Shown piece by piece: positions 16,008-25,138 of a stretch of 64,000 nucleotides of DNA. The DNA is taken from positions 1 to 64,000 of the forward strand of contig NZ_VJWE01000002.1 of NCBI RefSeq assembly GCF_007993815.1, written 5' to 3'. A model generated the notes under the pieces. That model made no database searches. It was not told the origin of the DNA and saw only the letters and a program-made list of their open reading frames with translations. The translations under genes and the position numbers were made by a program. Position 1 is the first letter of the stretch. Every line of letters starts with the position of its first letter. This stretch comes from Acidovorax delafieldii (GTDB lineage: Bacteria; Pseudomonadota; Gammaproteobacteria; Burkholderiales; Burkholderiaceae_C).

Positions 16008-16979
16008 ATGACGACACATTTCTCTCTTCATCGCCGCCAGGCGCTGCTCACCGGTCTGGCCGCCGCCGCTCTCGGCGTCACGGGGGCCCCGGCCCTTGCA
16101 CAAACGACTGCGCCCGGCCGCGTGCTGCGCGTGGGCCACCAAAAAGGCTGGCTTTCCATCCTCAAGGGCCGTGGCACGCTCGAAAAGCGACTGGCCCCGC
16201 TGGGCGTGAAGGTCACCTGGACCGAGTTCAATGCCGGCCCCGTGCAACTGGAAGCGCTCAACGTCGGCTCCATCGACTTTGGCGACGTGGGCGAAGCCCC
16301 GCCCATCTTCGCCCAGGCCGCTGGCGCGCCGCTGGTCTACGCTGGCGCCACGGTGCCGCGCCCCGCGCTGGAGGCCGTGATCGTGCCCAAGGACTCCCCG
16401 ATCCGCAGCGTGGCCGACCTCAAGGGCAAGCGCGTGGCCTACAACAAGGGCTCCAACGTGCAGTATTTCCTGGTCAAGCTGCTGGAGAAGAACGGCCTGA
16501 AATACGGCGACGTGCAGTCTGTCTTCCTGGCCCCAGCCGACGCGCGCGCCGCGTTTGAAAAGGGCGCAGTCGATGCCTGGATCATCTGGGACCCGTTCCT
16601 CGCTGCCGCCCAGAAGACGCTTGATGCCCGCCTGCTGGCCGACGCCACGGGTGTGGTCAACAACCGCGCCTATTACTTCACCTCGCGCGACTTCGCGACC
16701 AAGAACACCGATGTGTTGCGCATTGCGATCGAAGAGGTCAACGCGATTGACACCTGGGCGTCCAAGAACAAGGCGGCTGCAGCCGCAGAGCTCTCTGCCG
16801 TGCTGGGGCTGGACAAGTCCATCACCGAGCTGTACCTGAACCGCGCGCAGTTCGGCACCGCCCCAGTCACGCGCGAGATCCTGGCCGAGCAGCAAGGCAT
16901 TGCCGACACCTTCTTCGACCTGAAGCTGATCCCCAAAAAGCTCAACCTGCTGCACGCTGCGCCGGTCGATCTGCTGTAA
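16008..16979 (+). CDS. ssuA: aliphatic sulfonate ABC transporter substrate-binding protein SsuA
   Basis: A 323-residue periplasmic binding protein. The export signal contains HRRQALLTGLAAAALG, which is twin-arginine-like, with cleavage near ALA-Q. Mature blocks are typical of SsuA: VGHQKGWLSILKGRGTLEKRL, the WTEFNAGPVQLEALNVGSIDFG loop, VPKDSPIRSVADLKGKRVAYNKGSN and KGAVDAWIIWDPFLAAAQ. It delivers sulfonates to SsuC/SsuB. A paralogue is encoded further on in the same operon. Confidence 0.93.
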   Translation: MTTHFSLHRRQALLTGLAAAALGVTGAPALAQTTAPGRVLRVGHQKGWLSILKGRGTLEKRLAPLGVKVTWTEFNAGPVQLEALNVGSIDFGDVGEAPPIFAQAAGAPLVYAGATVPRPALEAVIVPKDSPIRSVADLKGKRVAYNKGSNVQYFLVKLLEKNGLKYGDVQSVFLAPADARAAFEKGAVDAWIIWDPFLAAAQKTLDARLLADATGVVNNRAYYFTSRDFATKNTDVLRIAIEEVNAIDTWASKNKAAAAAELSAVLGLDKSITELYLNRAQFGTAPVTREILAEQQGIADTFFDLKLIPKKLNLLHAAPVDLL

Positions 16980-17020
16980 CCCCACCACCCAGACCACAAA
17001 CACGTTCCAAGGAGCTTCCC

Positions 17021-17161
17021 ATGCCCGCGCCCATGCCTTTCCCGTTGCACGCCCAGCTGCGACGCGTTCTGTGCGTCACGGCCACCGCCTGGGGGCTGAA
17101 CGGTCAGCAGCGGCGCGCGGTCTTGCGCCCGCCCCAGTTCGGCTTTGCCATCTCCTACTGA
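17021..17161 (+). CDS. 46-codon ORF with strong ribosome-binding site between ssuA and ssuD
   Basis: AAGGAG lies seven bases before an ATG that opens a 46-codon frame ending 46 bases before ssuD. The peptide is basic, with one cysteine ([15 protein letters not shown]), a QQRRAVLR stretch and an aromatic C terminus (FGFAISY). There is no membrane segment. It may be a real small protein or a translated leader controlling ssuD; a single cysteine codon early in the frame is compatible with cysteine sensing but is weak evidence. I do not recognise a family. Confidence 0.5.
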   Translation: MPAPMPFPLHAQLRRVLCVTATAWGLNGQQRRAVLRPPQFGFAISY

Positions 17162-17207
17162 TTTCGTTCGGACCTCGCTGAGATCCCGTTTTGAAAAGAC
17201 CTGTCCC

Positions 17208-18371
17208 ATGCAAATCTTCTGGTTCATTCCCACCCACGGCGACAGCCGCTACCTTGGCACTGCCAAAGGCGCACGCCAGCTCAGCCATGACTACCTCCAG
17301 CAGGTGGCGGTTGCCGCCGACAGCCTGGGCTACGAGGGCGTTCTGATCCCCACCGGCCGCTCCTGCGAAGACCCGTGGGTAGTCGCGTCCAGCCTGATTG
17401 CCGTGACCAAGAAGCTCAAGTTCCTGGTGGCTGTGCGCCCCGGCCTGCACCAGCCCGCACTGGCTGCACGCATGGCGGCCACGTTCGACCGGCTCTCGGG
17501 CGGGCGACTGCTCATCAACTTGGTGACCGGGGGCGATCAGGCCGAGCTGGAGGGCGACGGCGTGTTTCTGGACCACGCCACGCGCTACGAGCAGTCGGCC
17601 GAGTTCATCCGCATCTGGCGCGAAATCCTCACGCGCAGCCACCAGGGCGAAGGCCTCGACTACGAGGGCAAGCACCTCACGGTGAAGGGCGCAAAGCTGC
17701 TGTTTCCACCCTTGCAGCAGCCGCACCCGCCGGTGTACTTCGGTGGGTCGTCCGACGCCGCCCACGACCTGGCGGCCGAGCAGGTGGAGACCTACCTGAC
17801 CTGGGGTGAACCCCCCGCCGAAGTGGCCAAGAAGGTGGCCGACGTGCGCGCCCGCGCTGCAAAGCGGGGCCGCACGGTCAAGTTTGGCATCCGCCTGCAC
17901 GTCATCGTGCGCGAAACCGAAGACCAGGCCTGGGCCGCTGCAGAAGAACTCATCAGCCATGTGGACGACGTGACCGTGGCGCGTGCCCAGGCGGTGTTCT
18001 CACGCATGGATTCCGAAGGCCAGCGCCGCATGGCACAGCTGCATGCGGGTGGCGTCAAGCGCAGCCGCGCCGACCTGGAGATCAGCCCCAACCTGTGGGC
18101 TGGTGTGGGCCTGGTGCGTGGTGGTGCGGGCACGGCGCTGGTGGGTGACCCGGAAACGGTGGCGGCGCGCATCGAGGAATACGCGGCGCTGGGGCTGGAC
18201 ACCTTTGTGCTCTCGGGCTACCCGCACCTGGAAGAGGCTTACCGGTTTGCCGAGCTGGTGTTCCCGTTGCTGCCCGTGGGTGTGCGCGAGAAGCTCTCTG
18301 GCGGCAACCCGCTGGGGCCGTTTGGCGAGACCGTGGCCAATGACTTTGTGCCCCGTGCGTCGCAAAGCTGA
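17208..18371 (+). CDS. ssuD: FMNH2-dependent alkanesulfonate monooxygenase SsuD
   Basis: A 387-residue luciferase-like (beta/alpha)8 monooxygenase. With FMNH2 from SsuE and oxygen it splits alkanesulfonates into aldehyde and sulfite. The start [17 protein letters not shown] is the classic SsuD N terminus. [18 protein letters not shown], the [24 protein letters not shown] block and [19 protein letters not shown] are all present, and the late [22 protein letters not shown] segment contains the flexible-loop arginine region. Length is normal. It lies in the ssu operon after two small ORFs. Confidence 0.96.
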   Translation: MQIFWFIPTHGDSRYLGTAKGARQLSHDYLQQVAVAADSLGYEGVLIPTGRSCEDPWVVASSLIAVTKKLKFLVAVRPGLHQPALAARMAATFDRLSGGRLLINLVTGGDQAELEGDGVFLDHATRYEQSAEFIRIWREILTRSHQGEGLDYEGKHLTVKGAKLLFPPLQQPHPPVYFGGSSDAAHDLAAEQVETYLTWGEPPAEVAKKVADVRARAAKRGRTVKFGIRLHVIVRETEDQAWAAAEELISHVDDVTVARAQAVFSRMDSEGQRRMAQLHAGGVKRSRADLEISPNLWAGVGLVRGGAGTALVGDPETVAARIEEYAALGLDTFVLSGYPHLEEAYRFAELVFPLLPVGVREKLSGGNPLGPFGETVANDFVPRASQS

Positions 18372-18394
18372 ATCGGCACCGCAGGAGATATGCC

Positions 18395-18769
18395 ATGAGC
18401 ATCCAGTCCATCAACCACGTGCAACTGGCCTTCCCGGCTGAGGCCGAGGCGCCCATCCGGCGCTTTTACGCCAGCCTGCTGGGTCTGCCGGAGGTGCGCC
18501 TGCAGGCCGGTAACGCGCTGCGGTTTGCCGCGGGCACTCAGCGCATCGATCTGGTGCCTACGGAGCACTGGCAACCGGCGCCTGCGGTGTCGCACCTGGC
18601 CTTTGAGGTGCAGGACCTGCCCGCGCTGCGCCACCGCCTGCTGCAGGCCGAGCTGCCGCTGGTGGAAAACCGCGCGCTGCCCGGCTACCTGCGCTTTTAC
18701 GTCAAGGACCCGGCGGGTAACCAGCTGGAGTTCCTGGAGCCCGATAACGAACAGGACATCACACCATGA
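18395..18769 (+). CDS. VOC (glyoxalase/dioxygenase fold) family protein
   Basis: A 124-residue protein with the vicinal-oxygen-chelate fold: INHVQLAFPAEAEAPIRRFY and LLGLPEV at the N-terminal half, VSHLAFEVQDL in the middle and YVKDPAGNQLEFLEP at the end. Candidate metal ligands are the first His (NHVQ), His of SHLAFEV and Glu of LEFLEP. It lies between ssuD and ssuC, and its stop overlaps the ssuC start (ATGA). It may process an aldehyde or another product released by SsuD. The reaction is not known. Confidence 0.88.
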   Translation: MSIQSINHVQLAFPAEAEAPIRRFYASLLGLPEVRLQAGNALRFAAGTQRIDLVPTEHWQPAPAVSHLAFEVQDLPALRHRLLQAELPLVENRALPGYLRFYVKDPAGNQLEFLEPDNEQDITP

Positions 18770-19632
18770 CACAGACCACCCGAGAGCTGCAGATATCGCC
18801 TGTGGCGGACTCCGTCGATCTCCCGCTCGAAGGGCCTTTGCTCCCAGCGTCGCTGGTCCGCTTTGTGGCCAACGTGGCGCAGCGTCTGCTGCCCTGGGCC
18901 GTGCCTGTAGGGCTCATCGTGTTGTGGCAGATCGCCTCTTCTTCGGGCTGGCTTTCCACCCGCGTGTTGCCTGCACCGCTGGAAGTGGTGAAGGCAGCCT
19001 GGACGTTGACCCTGTCCGGCGAGCTGTGGACCCACGTCAAGGTCAGCGCAGGCCGGGCGCTGGCGGGTCTGGCCATCGGGGGCGGGCTGGGATTGCTGCT
19101 GGGTCTGCTCACCGGCTCGGTCAAGCTGTTCGAGACGCTGCTCGACTCCACCATCCAGATGGTGCGCAACATCCCTGCGCTAGCGCTGATTCCGCTGGTG
19201 ATCCTGTGGTTCGGCATCGACGAGTCGGCCAAGCTGTTCCTCATCAGCGTGTCGGTGTTCTTCCCGATCTATCTCAACACCTTCCACGGCATCCGCAATG
19301 TGGACCCGGGCTTGATTGAGATGGGCCGCACCTACGGCCTCGGGCGCTGGCAGCTGTACCGCCAGATCATTCTGCCCGGCGCCTTGTCGAGCATCCTGGT
19401 GGGACTGCGCTTCTCGCTCGGCCTGATGTGGGTGATCCTCATCGTGGCAGAGACCATTTCGGCACAGGCGGGTATTGGCTACCTCACGATGAATGCGCGG
19501 GAGTTCCTGCAAACCGACATCGTGCTCGTGGGCATCTTGCTGTACGCGTTGCTGGGCAAGCTGGCTGACGTGTTTGCCAAGGGGCTGGAGCGCTACTGGT
19601 TGCGCTGGCACCCCGGCTACCAGACGGCTTGA
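18766..19632 (+). CDS. ssuC: sulfonate ABC transporter permease SsuC
   Basis: A 288-residue inner-membrane permease of the BPD type with about six helices. The EAA loop that docks to the ATPase is visible as MGRTYGLGRWQLYRQIILPGALSSILVGLR. The N-terminal 35 residues are cytoplasmic and precede the first helix (WAVPVGLIVLWQIA). Its start overlaps the stop of the VOC gene by four bases, so the two are translationally coupled. It forms the pore of the sulfonate importer with SsuB. Confidence 0.94.
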   Translation: MTQTTRELQISPVADSVDLPLEGPLLPASLVRFVANVAQRLLPWAVPVGLIVLWQIASSSGWLSTRVLPAPLEVVKAAWTLTLSGELWTHVKVSAGRALAGLAIGGGLGLLLGLLTGSVKLFETLLDSTIQMVRNIPALALIPLVILWFGIDESAKLFLISVSVFFPIYLNTFHGIRNVDPGLIEMGRTYGLGRWQLYRQIILPGALSSILVGLRFSLGLMWVILIVAETISAQAGIGYLTMNAREFLQTDIVLVGILLYALLGKLADVFAKGLERYWLRWHPGYQTA

Positions 19633-19680
19633 GCTGCGGGGCCCTGACTCCGACATTCCTACAACGCATTCATCACGACC

Positions 19681-20643
19681 ATGACCCTTCCTTTCCTGAT
19701 TCATCGGCGCACCGTGCTCGGTGCCCTTGCGGCCCTGTCCAGTGGCGTGGCTGCGGCGCAAGGCAAGCCCGAGACCTTGCGCATTGGTTTGCAGAAATCA
19801 TCCACGCTCACCACCATTCTGCGAACACGGGGCACGCTGGAGCAATTGCTGGCACCGCTGAACGTCAAGGTCTCGTGGCACGAGTTCACCAGTGGCCTGC
19901 CTTTGCTCGAAGCCCTGAACCTGGGCAACATCGATGTCAGTGCCGACGTGGCTGACACCGTGCCCGTCTTCGCCCAGGCGGCCGGCGCCAACCTCACCTT
20001 CGTGGCGCAGGAATCGCCATCGCCCGCCGCCCAGGCCATCGTGGTGCGTGCCGATTCGCCCATCAAGACCGTGGCCGACCTCAAGGGTAAGAAGATCGGT
20101 TTTGCCAAGGCGGCGGGCGTGCACTTCTTGCTGATTGCAGCCCTGGAGAAGTCCGGCCTGACGTTCAAGGACATCGAGCCCGCCTACCTCACGCCGGCCG
20201 ACGGCCGTGCAGCCTTCGAGCGTGGCGCCATTGACGCCTGGGTGGTGTGGGACCCGTTCCTGGCCGCCGTGCAAAAGCAGTCGGCGGTACGGGTGCTGGC
20301 CGATGGGCGTGAGCTGGCGTCTTACCAGCGCTATTACCTGGCCGGGACTCCCTATGCCAAGGCCCGACCCGATGTACTCGGTGTGTTCTTCCACGAGCTG
20401 CAGAAGGCCGGTGCCTGGGTCAAGCAAAGTCCCAAGGACGCAGCCGCGCTGCTGGCACCGGTGTGGGGGCTGGATGCGGGCGTGATCGAGCTGGCCAATA
20501 GCCGCCGCAGCTATGAGGTGCGCGCCGTGGTGCCCACAGCCCTTGCCGAGCAACAGCGCATTGCGGATGCCTTTTTGGCCGAGAAGCTGCTGCCCAGGCG
20601 CGTGAATGCCCTCGATGTGCCTCTCTTCAAACCCGGAGCCTGA
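19681..20643 (+). CDS. second sulfonate/nitrate-type ABC substrate-binding protein (SsuA paralogue)
   Basis: A 320-residue periplasmic protein, paralogous to the SsuA encoded earlier in this operon. Matching blocks are [65 protein letters not shown] and [18 protein letters not shown]. The signal ([20 protein letters not shown]) has paired arginines. Two binding proteins for one permease/ATPase pair would widen the range of sulfonates taken up. The individual ligands are unknown. Confidence 0.92.
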   Translation: MTLPFLIHRRTVLGALAALSSGVAAAQGKPETLRIGLQKSSTLTTILRTRGTLEQLLAPLNVKVSWHEFTSGLPLLEALNLGNIDVSADVADTVPVFAQAAGANLTFVAQESPSPAAQAIVVRADSPIKTVADLKGKKIGFAKAAGVHFLLIAALEKSGLTFKDIEPAYLTPADGRAAFERGAIDAWVVWDPFLAAVQKQSAVRVLADGRELASYQRYYLAGTPYAKARPDVLGVFFHELQKAGAWVKQSPKDAAALLAPVWGLDAGVIELANSRRSYEVRAVVPTALAEQQRIADAFLAEKLLPRRVNALDVPLFKPGA

Positions 20644-20647
20644 TGCC

Positions 20648-21457
<810 letters not shown>

Positions 21458-21517
21458 TTTTTCTGTTTCTCTCACCCACTGTTTTCATTTTTCAACGGAC
21501 TATTCAAGGAGAACCCC

Positions 21518-21733
21518 ATGTCCATTCAAGCCATCAACGTACGCAACCAGTTCAAGGGCAAAGTGCGCGAGATCATTCGCGGCGATGTCGTCTCTGAGGT
21601 CGATGTCGAAACCCCCTGGGGCATCGTCACCTCCGTCATCACCACCCGTTCGGTGGACGACCTGGGCCTGGTCGTGGGTTCCGATGTGGTCGCACTGGTC
21701 AAGTCCACGGAGGTGTCCATCGCCAAGCTGTGA
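21518..21733 (+). CDS. ssuF: molybdopterin-binding (Mop/TOBE) protein, SsuF type
   Basis: A 71-residue TOBE-domain protein (MSIQAINVRNQFKGKVREI... DVETPWGIVTSVITTRSVDDLGL... VVALVKSTEVSIAK). Such proteins bind molybdate or related oxyanions. The last gene of the ssuEADCBF operon of Pseudomonas putida, ssuF, encodes a protein of this size and family, and the gene here occupies the same place after ssuB. A clear ribosome site (AAGGAGAACCCC) precedes it. Its role in sulfonate use is known genetically but not mechanistically. Confidence 0.9.
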   Translation: MSIQAINVRNQFKGKVREIIRGDVVSEVDVETPWGIVTSVITTRSVDDLGLVVGSDVVALVKSTEVSIAKL

Positions 21734-22086
21734 TGGAGCACGGCGCGCAGCCATCGTGGGTATTGCGGCTGAATTGCGCGCAAAGCGGGCGGTTGAAGCG
21801 ACCTGCTGCGTGCGGGGGCCTGCGGTGCTTTGGATGAAGACTGCGACGGGCGAATAGCTCGTTTGGAAACGGTCGCATCGCATGAGGGGAGGGCTGGGGG
21901 TTCATCAATACAGCCGCAGCCCGCCTTCTTTTTGACCATCCACCACGTGCCTGTTCATGGCGCTGCTCGCATTCCAGGCCCCGCAGGGGCCTGTTTTTTG
22001 GAGGCGGAACGATGCACGGGCGTGTGTTCAACCCCATAGACCAAGCGCAGTTGCGCTGAATGGTGGGTTTATGTATGATAAACATC
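21734..22086. other. intergenic region after ssuF
   Basis: About 350 bases between ssuF and the TetR-type gene. I see no coding sequence. It holds a clear intrinsic terminator at 21975-21999 and, at its right end, an AT-rich promoter-like stretch with the palindrome ATGATAAACATCAT overlapping the tetR start. Confidence 0.6.
21975..21999 (+). terminator. intrinsic terminator of the ssu operon
   Basis: CAGGCCCC (21975-21982) pairs perfectly with GGGGCCTG (21986-21993) across a three-base loop and is followed by six T residues. It lies about 240 bases after the ssuF stop and would end the ssu operon transcript before the TetR-type gene. Confidence 0.85.
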
Positions 22087-22088
22087 AT
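22075..22088. promoter_or_regulatory. TetR operator copy 1 (ATGAT-N4-ATCAT)
   Basis: ATGATAAACATCAT is a perfect 5-bp inverted repeat with a four-base centre. It overlaps the chosen start codon of the TetR-type gene. The second copy at 22746-22759 has the inverted centre (GTTT), and both copies are followed by GCGAAATA. This supports autoregulation. Confidence 0.7.
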
Positions 22089-22683
22089 GCGAAATAGACA
22101 GCCCAATGCCCGAGCCGCCGCCAAAGAAGCGACCCATGAGCGCATCGTGTCGGTGGCGGCGCGGGCGATCCGTCGCCAGGGCTACCATGGCACCGGGGTT
22201 GCGGACATCATGAAGGAAGCAGGCCTGACGCATGGCGCCTTCTATGCGCACTTCGAGTCTCGCGAGGCCATGCTGGCCGAAGCGGCAACACAGGCGTGCG
22301 CTCAGTCTGTGGCGACGGTGGCGGGCGCTGTGGCGGGGGAGCCCGCCTCGCAGGCGATGGCAACCGTGCTCAAGGCCTACCTTTCGCGCGAACATGTCGA
22401 GAGCATCGAAACGGGTTGCCCTCTGGCCGCGTTGGGCTCCGAAACCTCGCGCCAGTCCCCTGAGGTGCGACGCGTCTCCACCCGGCACATCAAGGAAATG
22501 GTCGATCTGATTGCGCGCCAGTCACCTCAGTGGGGCCAGCCAGAAACGCATGAGCAAGCGCTTGTCACCTTGTCCACCATGGTGGGAGCGCTCGTGCTTG
22601 CCCGTGCTGTGGACGACGCCGCGCTGTCCGACAGCCTGCGCGAAGCCGCGCTCAAGCACCTGTTGCCGGCGGAAACGGCATAA
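22087..22683 (+). CDS. TetR/AcrR family transcriptional repressor
   Basis: A 198-residue regulator. The N-terminal HTH reads HERIVSVAARAIRRQGYHGTG VADIMKEAGLTHGAFYAHFE in two blocks (residues about 20-62), and the rest is a helical ligand domain with GCPLAALGSETSRQSPEVRR, typical of the subgroup that senses electrophiles or xenobiotics. The ATG at 22087 lies in the palindromic operator; in-frame ATGs at 22075 and 22060 are alternatives. A second operator copy precedes the downstream oxidoreductase, its likely target. A weak hairpin with a T-run follows the gene. Confidence 0.9.
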   Translation: MRNRQPNARAAAKEATHERIVSVAARAIRRQGYHGTGVADIMKEAGLTHGAFYAHFESREAMLAEAATQACAQSVATVAGAVAGEPASQAMATVLKAYLSREHVESIETGCPLAALGSETSRQSPEVRRVSTRHIKEMVDLIARQSPQWGQPETHEQALVTLSTMVGALVLARAVDDAALSDSLREAALKHLLPAETA

Positions 22684-22712
22684 CGCGGATTCACACCCAG
22701 CCTCTTCATGAT

Positions 22713-22735
22713 CGTGCGATGGCACGCATTTTTTT
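22713..22735 (+). terminator. weak intrinsic terminator after the TetR-type gene
   Basis: CGTGC (22713-22717) and GCACG (22722-22726) form a five-base stem with a four-base loop, followed two bases later by seven T residues. It would partly separate the tetR transcript from the next gene, which has its own operator. Confidence 0.45.
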
Positions 22736-22745
22736 ATCATTACAT

Positions 22746-22759
22746 ATGATGTTTATCAT
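22746..22759. promoter_or_regulatory. TetR operator copy 2
   Basis: ATGATGTTTATCAT is the reverse complement of the operator before the TetR-type gene. It is followed by the same GCGAAATA. It lies 130 bases upstream of the oxidoreductase, overlaps the start of a short upstream ORF, and is the probable site through which the repressor controls that gene. Confidence 0.7.
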
Positions 22760-22892
22760 GCGAAATAACGACCCAACCCCTGCACAGCATCTGGTGCGTC
22801 ATGGAGGGACGGCGTTTTTGGTGGAGCCTCGCCAGTCCGCGTGGCATTGCTGTGCAGCCATGCAATCCCTTGCAGCAAAGGAAACCCCATGA
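22758..22892 (+). CDS. 44-codon upstream ORF overlapping the oxidoreductase start
   Basis: A short frame that begins at the ATG in the second operator (MRNNDPTPAQHLV...) and ends with TGA overlapping the ATG of the oxidoreductase in ATGA. Its first three codons equal those of the TetR-type gene, as expected if the operator plus initiation region was duplicated. It has no ribosome site of note. It might couple translation to the following gene or be a by-product of the duplication. Confidence 0.3.
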   Translation: MRNNDPTPAQHLVRHGGTAFLVEPRQSAWHCCAAMQSLAAKETP

Positions 22893-23890
22893 AAGCGTTT
22901 GTTCTGGATCGCTATGCCAAAAAGGGCGTACTCCGGCCTGCCGATGTTCCTGCTCCCTCCCTGCGCGACGATGAGGTGCTGGTGGAGGTCCATGCAGCGG
23001 GCGTCAACCCGCTCGACGCCAAGATCCGAGATGGTGAGTTCAAGCTCCTGCTGCCTTACAAGATGCCGCTCATCCTCGGGCACGATGTGGCGGGCGTGGT
23101 GGTGCGGGTAGGGCCGCGCGTGCGGCAGTTCAAGCCGGGGGACGAGGTCTATGCCCGGGCGGACGACTTTCACATCGGCACCTTTGCGGAGCTGATTGCG
23201 GTCAAGGAGTCTTCGCTGGCCTTCAAGCCCCGCAGCCTGACCATGGAAGAGGCAGCGTCGATCCCGCTGGTGGGCTTGACGGCATGGCAGGCGCTGGTGG
23301 AGAAGGCCCAGGTCAGCAAAGGGCAGAAGGTTTTCATCCAGGCGGGATCGGGGGGGCTGGGCAGCATTGCTATCCAGCTGGCCAAGCACTTGGGCGCCAC
23401 CGTGGCCACCACCGCCGGCGCGGGCAGTGCCGCACTGGTCCAAAGCCTGGGCGCGGACGTTGTCATCGACTACCGCCAGCAAGATTTTGAAAACGTGCTG
23501 CGCAACTATGACGTGGTGCTGCACAGCCAGGACAGCAAGGCGCTGGCCAAGTCCCTGCGCGTGCTCAAGCGCGGAGGCCAACTTGTCTCCGTCTCGGGCC
23601 CACCCGATCCCGCATTCGGCAAAACCCTTCGTGCGTCGGGCTTCTTGCGGATGGTGTTCAGGCTGTTGAGCGCCGGTACCCGGCGCCGTGCCCAAGTGCT
23701 GGGCATTGGCTACTCGTTCCTGTTCATGCGTGCACAGGGCAGCCAGCTGCAGGAGATCACGCGTCTGGTGGATGCAGGGGCCATCCGCCCGGTGATCGAC
23801 AAGGTGTTTCCCTTCGACGCAACCAACGAAGCCATCGCCTACGTGGAAACCGGCCGTGCCAAGGGCAAGGTCGTCGTCAAGGTGCGCTGA
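22889..23890 (+). CDS. NADP-dependent quinone oxidoreductase-like enzyme (zinc-free MDR)
   Basis: A 333-residue medium-chain reductase without zinc ligands. It shows VHAAGVNPLDAKIRDGEF, the GHDVAGVVVRVG segment, the SIPLVGLTAWQALV region and the nucleotide-binding GSGGLGSIAIQLAKHLGA. These enzymes reduce quinones or activated alkenes with NADPH. AAAGGAAA lies six bases before the ATG at 22889. It is the probable target of the upstream TetR repressor and is followed by an SDR, so the locus may detoxify reactive carbonyls. Substrate unknown. Confidence 0.9.
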   Translation: MKAFVLDRYAKKGVLRPADVPAPSLRDDEVLVEVHAAGVNPLDAKIRDGEFKLLLPYKMPLILGHDVAGVVVRVGPRVRQFKPGDEVYARADDFHIGTFAELIAVKESSLAFKPRSLTMEEAASIPLVGLTAWQALVEKAQVSKGQKVFIQAGSGGLGSIAIQLAKHLGATVATTAGAGSAALVQSLGADVVIDYRQQDFENVLRNYDVVLHSQDSKALAKSLRVLKRGGQLVSVSGPPDPAFGKTLRASGFLRMVFRLLSAGTRRRAQVLGIGYSFLFMRAQGSQLQEITRLVDAGAIRPVIDKVFPFDATNEAIAYVETGRAKGKVVVKVR

Positions 23891-24021
23891 GCTGCTCGCT
23901 TACTGCTGCCTCGCACCCGTCTCGCGTCCGTCTCGCACCTATCGAGCCCTCACTCCATATCCATCCCTTGCACAGCCCGTGCATATCCCTGTTCAGTCCC
24001 ACCCCAACCCTGGAGATTCCC

Positions 24022-24729
24022 ATGAAGATCGAAAACGCTGTTGTCCTCGTCACCGGTGCCAATCGCGGCATTGGCCTGGCCTTTGTTCGCGAGCTGCTCG
24101 CCCGCGGTGCGCGCAAGGTCTACGCCGCCGCGCGCGATCCGTCCACCATCGTCCCGCAACCCGGCGTGCAGGCTTTGCGCCTGGACGTCAACAACCCCGA
24201 AGAGGTGGCGGCCGCCGCCGCGCAGGCGTCTGACGTGAGTTTGGTGATCAACAACGCGGGCATCGCCAAGCCCGGCGGGTTTCTGGCGGCCGACAGCGAA
24301 GAGGTGATGCGCCGCATCTTTGAGACCAATGTCTTTGGCGTGCTGCGTGTCAGCAAAGCCTTTGCCCCGGTCCTGCAGTCCAACGGAGGCGGGGCGCTGC
24401 TCAACGTGCTGTCTGTGGCGTCGTGGGTGAATGGCGGCGAGCTGGCTGCTTACTCGGCCAGCAAGTCTGCGGCCTGGTCGCTCACCAATGCACTGCGCCA
24501 TGAGCTGGCTGCGCAAAACACGCAGGTCCTGGGCCTGCACATGGCGTATGTGGATACCGACCTGACGCGCGGCTTTGACGTGCCCAAGACCAGCCCGGTT
24601 CAGATCGTGCGGCGCGCGCTGGATGGCCTGGAAGCAGGCGCGGACGAGGTGCTGGCCGATGAGCTCACACAGCATGTCAAGCTCGCGATGACAGCCACGC
24701 GACCCAGCTATCTGCCGCAAGTGGCCTGA
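24022..24729 (+). CDS. short-chain dehydrogenase/reductase (SDR)
   Basis: A 235-residue classical SDR. The nucleotide-binding TGANRGIG is at residues 11-18, VINNAGIAK in the middle, the catalytic Ser in VLSVASWVNGGE and the Tyr/Lys pair in YSASKSAAW. The family uses NAD(P)H on alcohols or carbonyls. The start ATG follows TGGAGA by five bases. It lies 131 bases after the quinone-oxidoreductase-like gene on the same strand; co-transcription is possible but not proven. A hairpin follows the stop. Confidence 0.92.
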   Translation: MKIENAVVLVTGANRGIGLAFVRELLARGARKVYAAARDPSTIVPQPGVQALRLDVNNPEEVAAAAAQASDVSLVINNAGIAKPGGFLAADSEEVMRRIFETNVFGVLRVSKAFAPVLQSNGGGALLNVLSVASWVNGGELAAYSASKSAAWSLTNALRHELAAQNTQVLGLHMAYVDTDLTRGFDVPKTSPVQIVRRALDGLEAGADEVLADELTQHVKLAMTATRPSYLPQVA

Positions 24730-25138
24730 GTACGCCGCGCAGGGGGCCCACCCAGCTGGCGTGACGCTCTGGGTGGCCCCTGGTGGCGACAAAGATCGGC
24801 CACCCGGCCACCCGGCCACCCGGCCGCCGGGTATCTGGCAAGAACCCTGGGGCTATTGCCCCCAGAACCGCCCGTGTTGCCTACACTCCGGCTTATGACG
24901 ACCTTTCTGGTTTGCCCTTTTGCCGCCCTGGCTGTGCTGCCCCGCGCAGCGGCCTGCGCGCGAGCGGTGGCCAAGAAGAACGCGCGTCGTCAGTTGACGC
25001 CAGCACATTCCTGAGCCCGGCGGCACCCTCTCTCCTCATCCCCTTGTAGCGCAACCATCCACCGCCGGGCACCAGCCAAGCGCGGTAGCGGCCGTCTTGT
25101 CCCCACGGGGCACCGCCGCATTCGATGGAGTGCTTTGT
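24730..25138. other. intergenic region between SDR and rnk-like genes
   Basis: About 400 bases with no convincing gene. It contains a GC-rich hairpin (24740-24755 with 24768-24782) just after the SDR gene, a run of three GGCCACCC octamers near 24798-24824, and a 39-codon frame from 24895 (MTTFLVCPFAALAVLPRAAA...) that I cannot assign. The octamer run looks like a simple repeat. Confidence 0.5.

Noticed and set aside
24797-24830. Small direct repeat array (GGCCACCC) as a functional iteron set
   Set aside because: Only three octamers, GC-rich, no AT-rich region or replication gene nearby; it looks like a simple sequence run.
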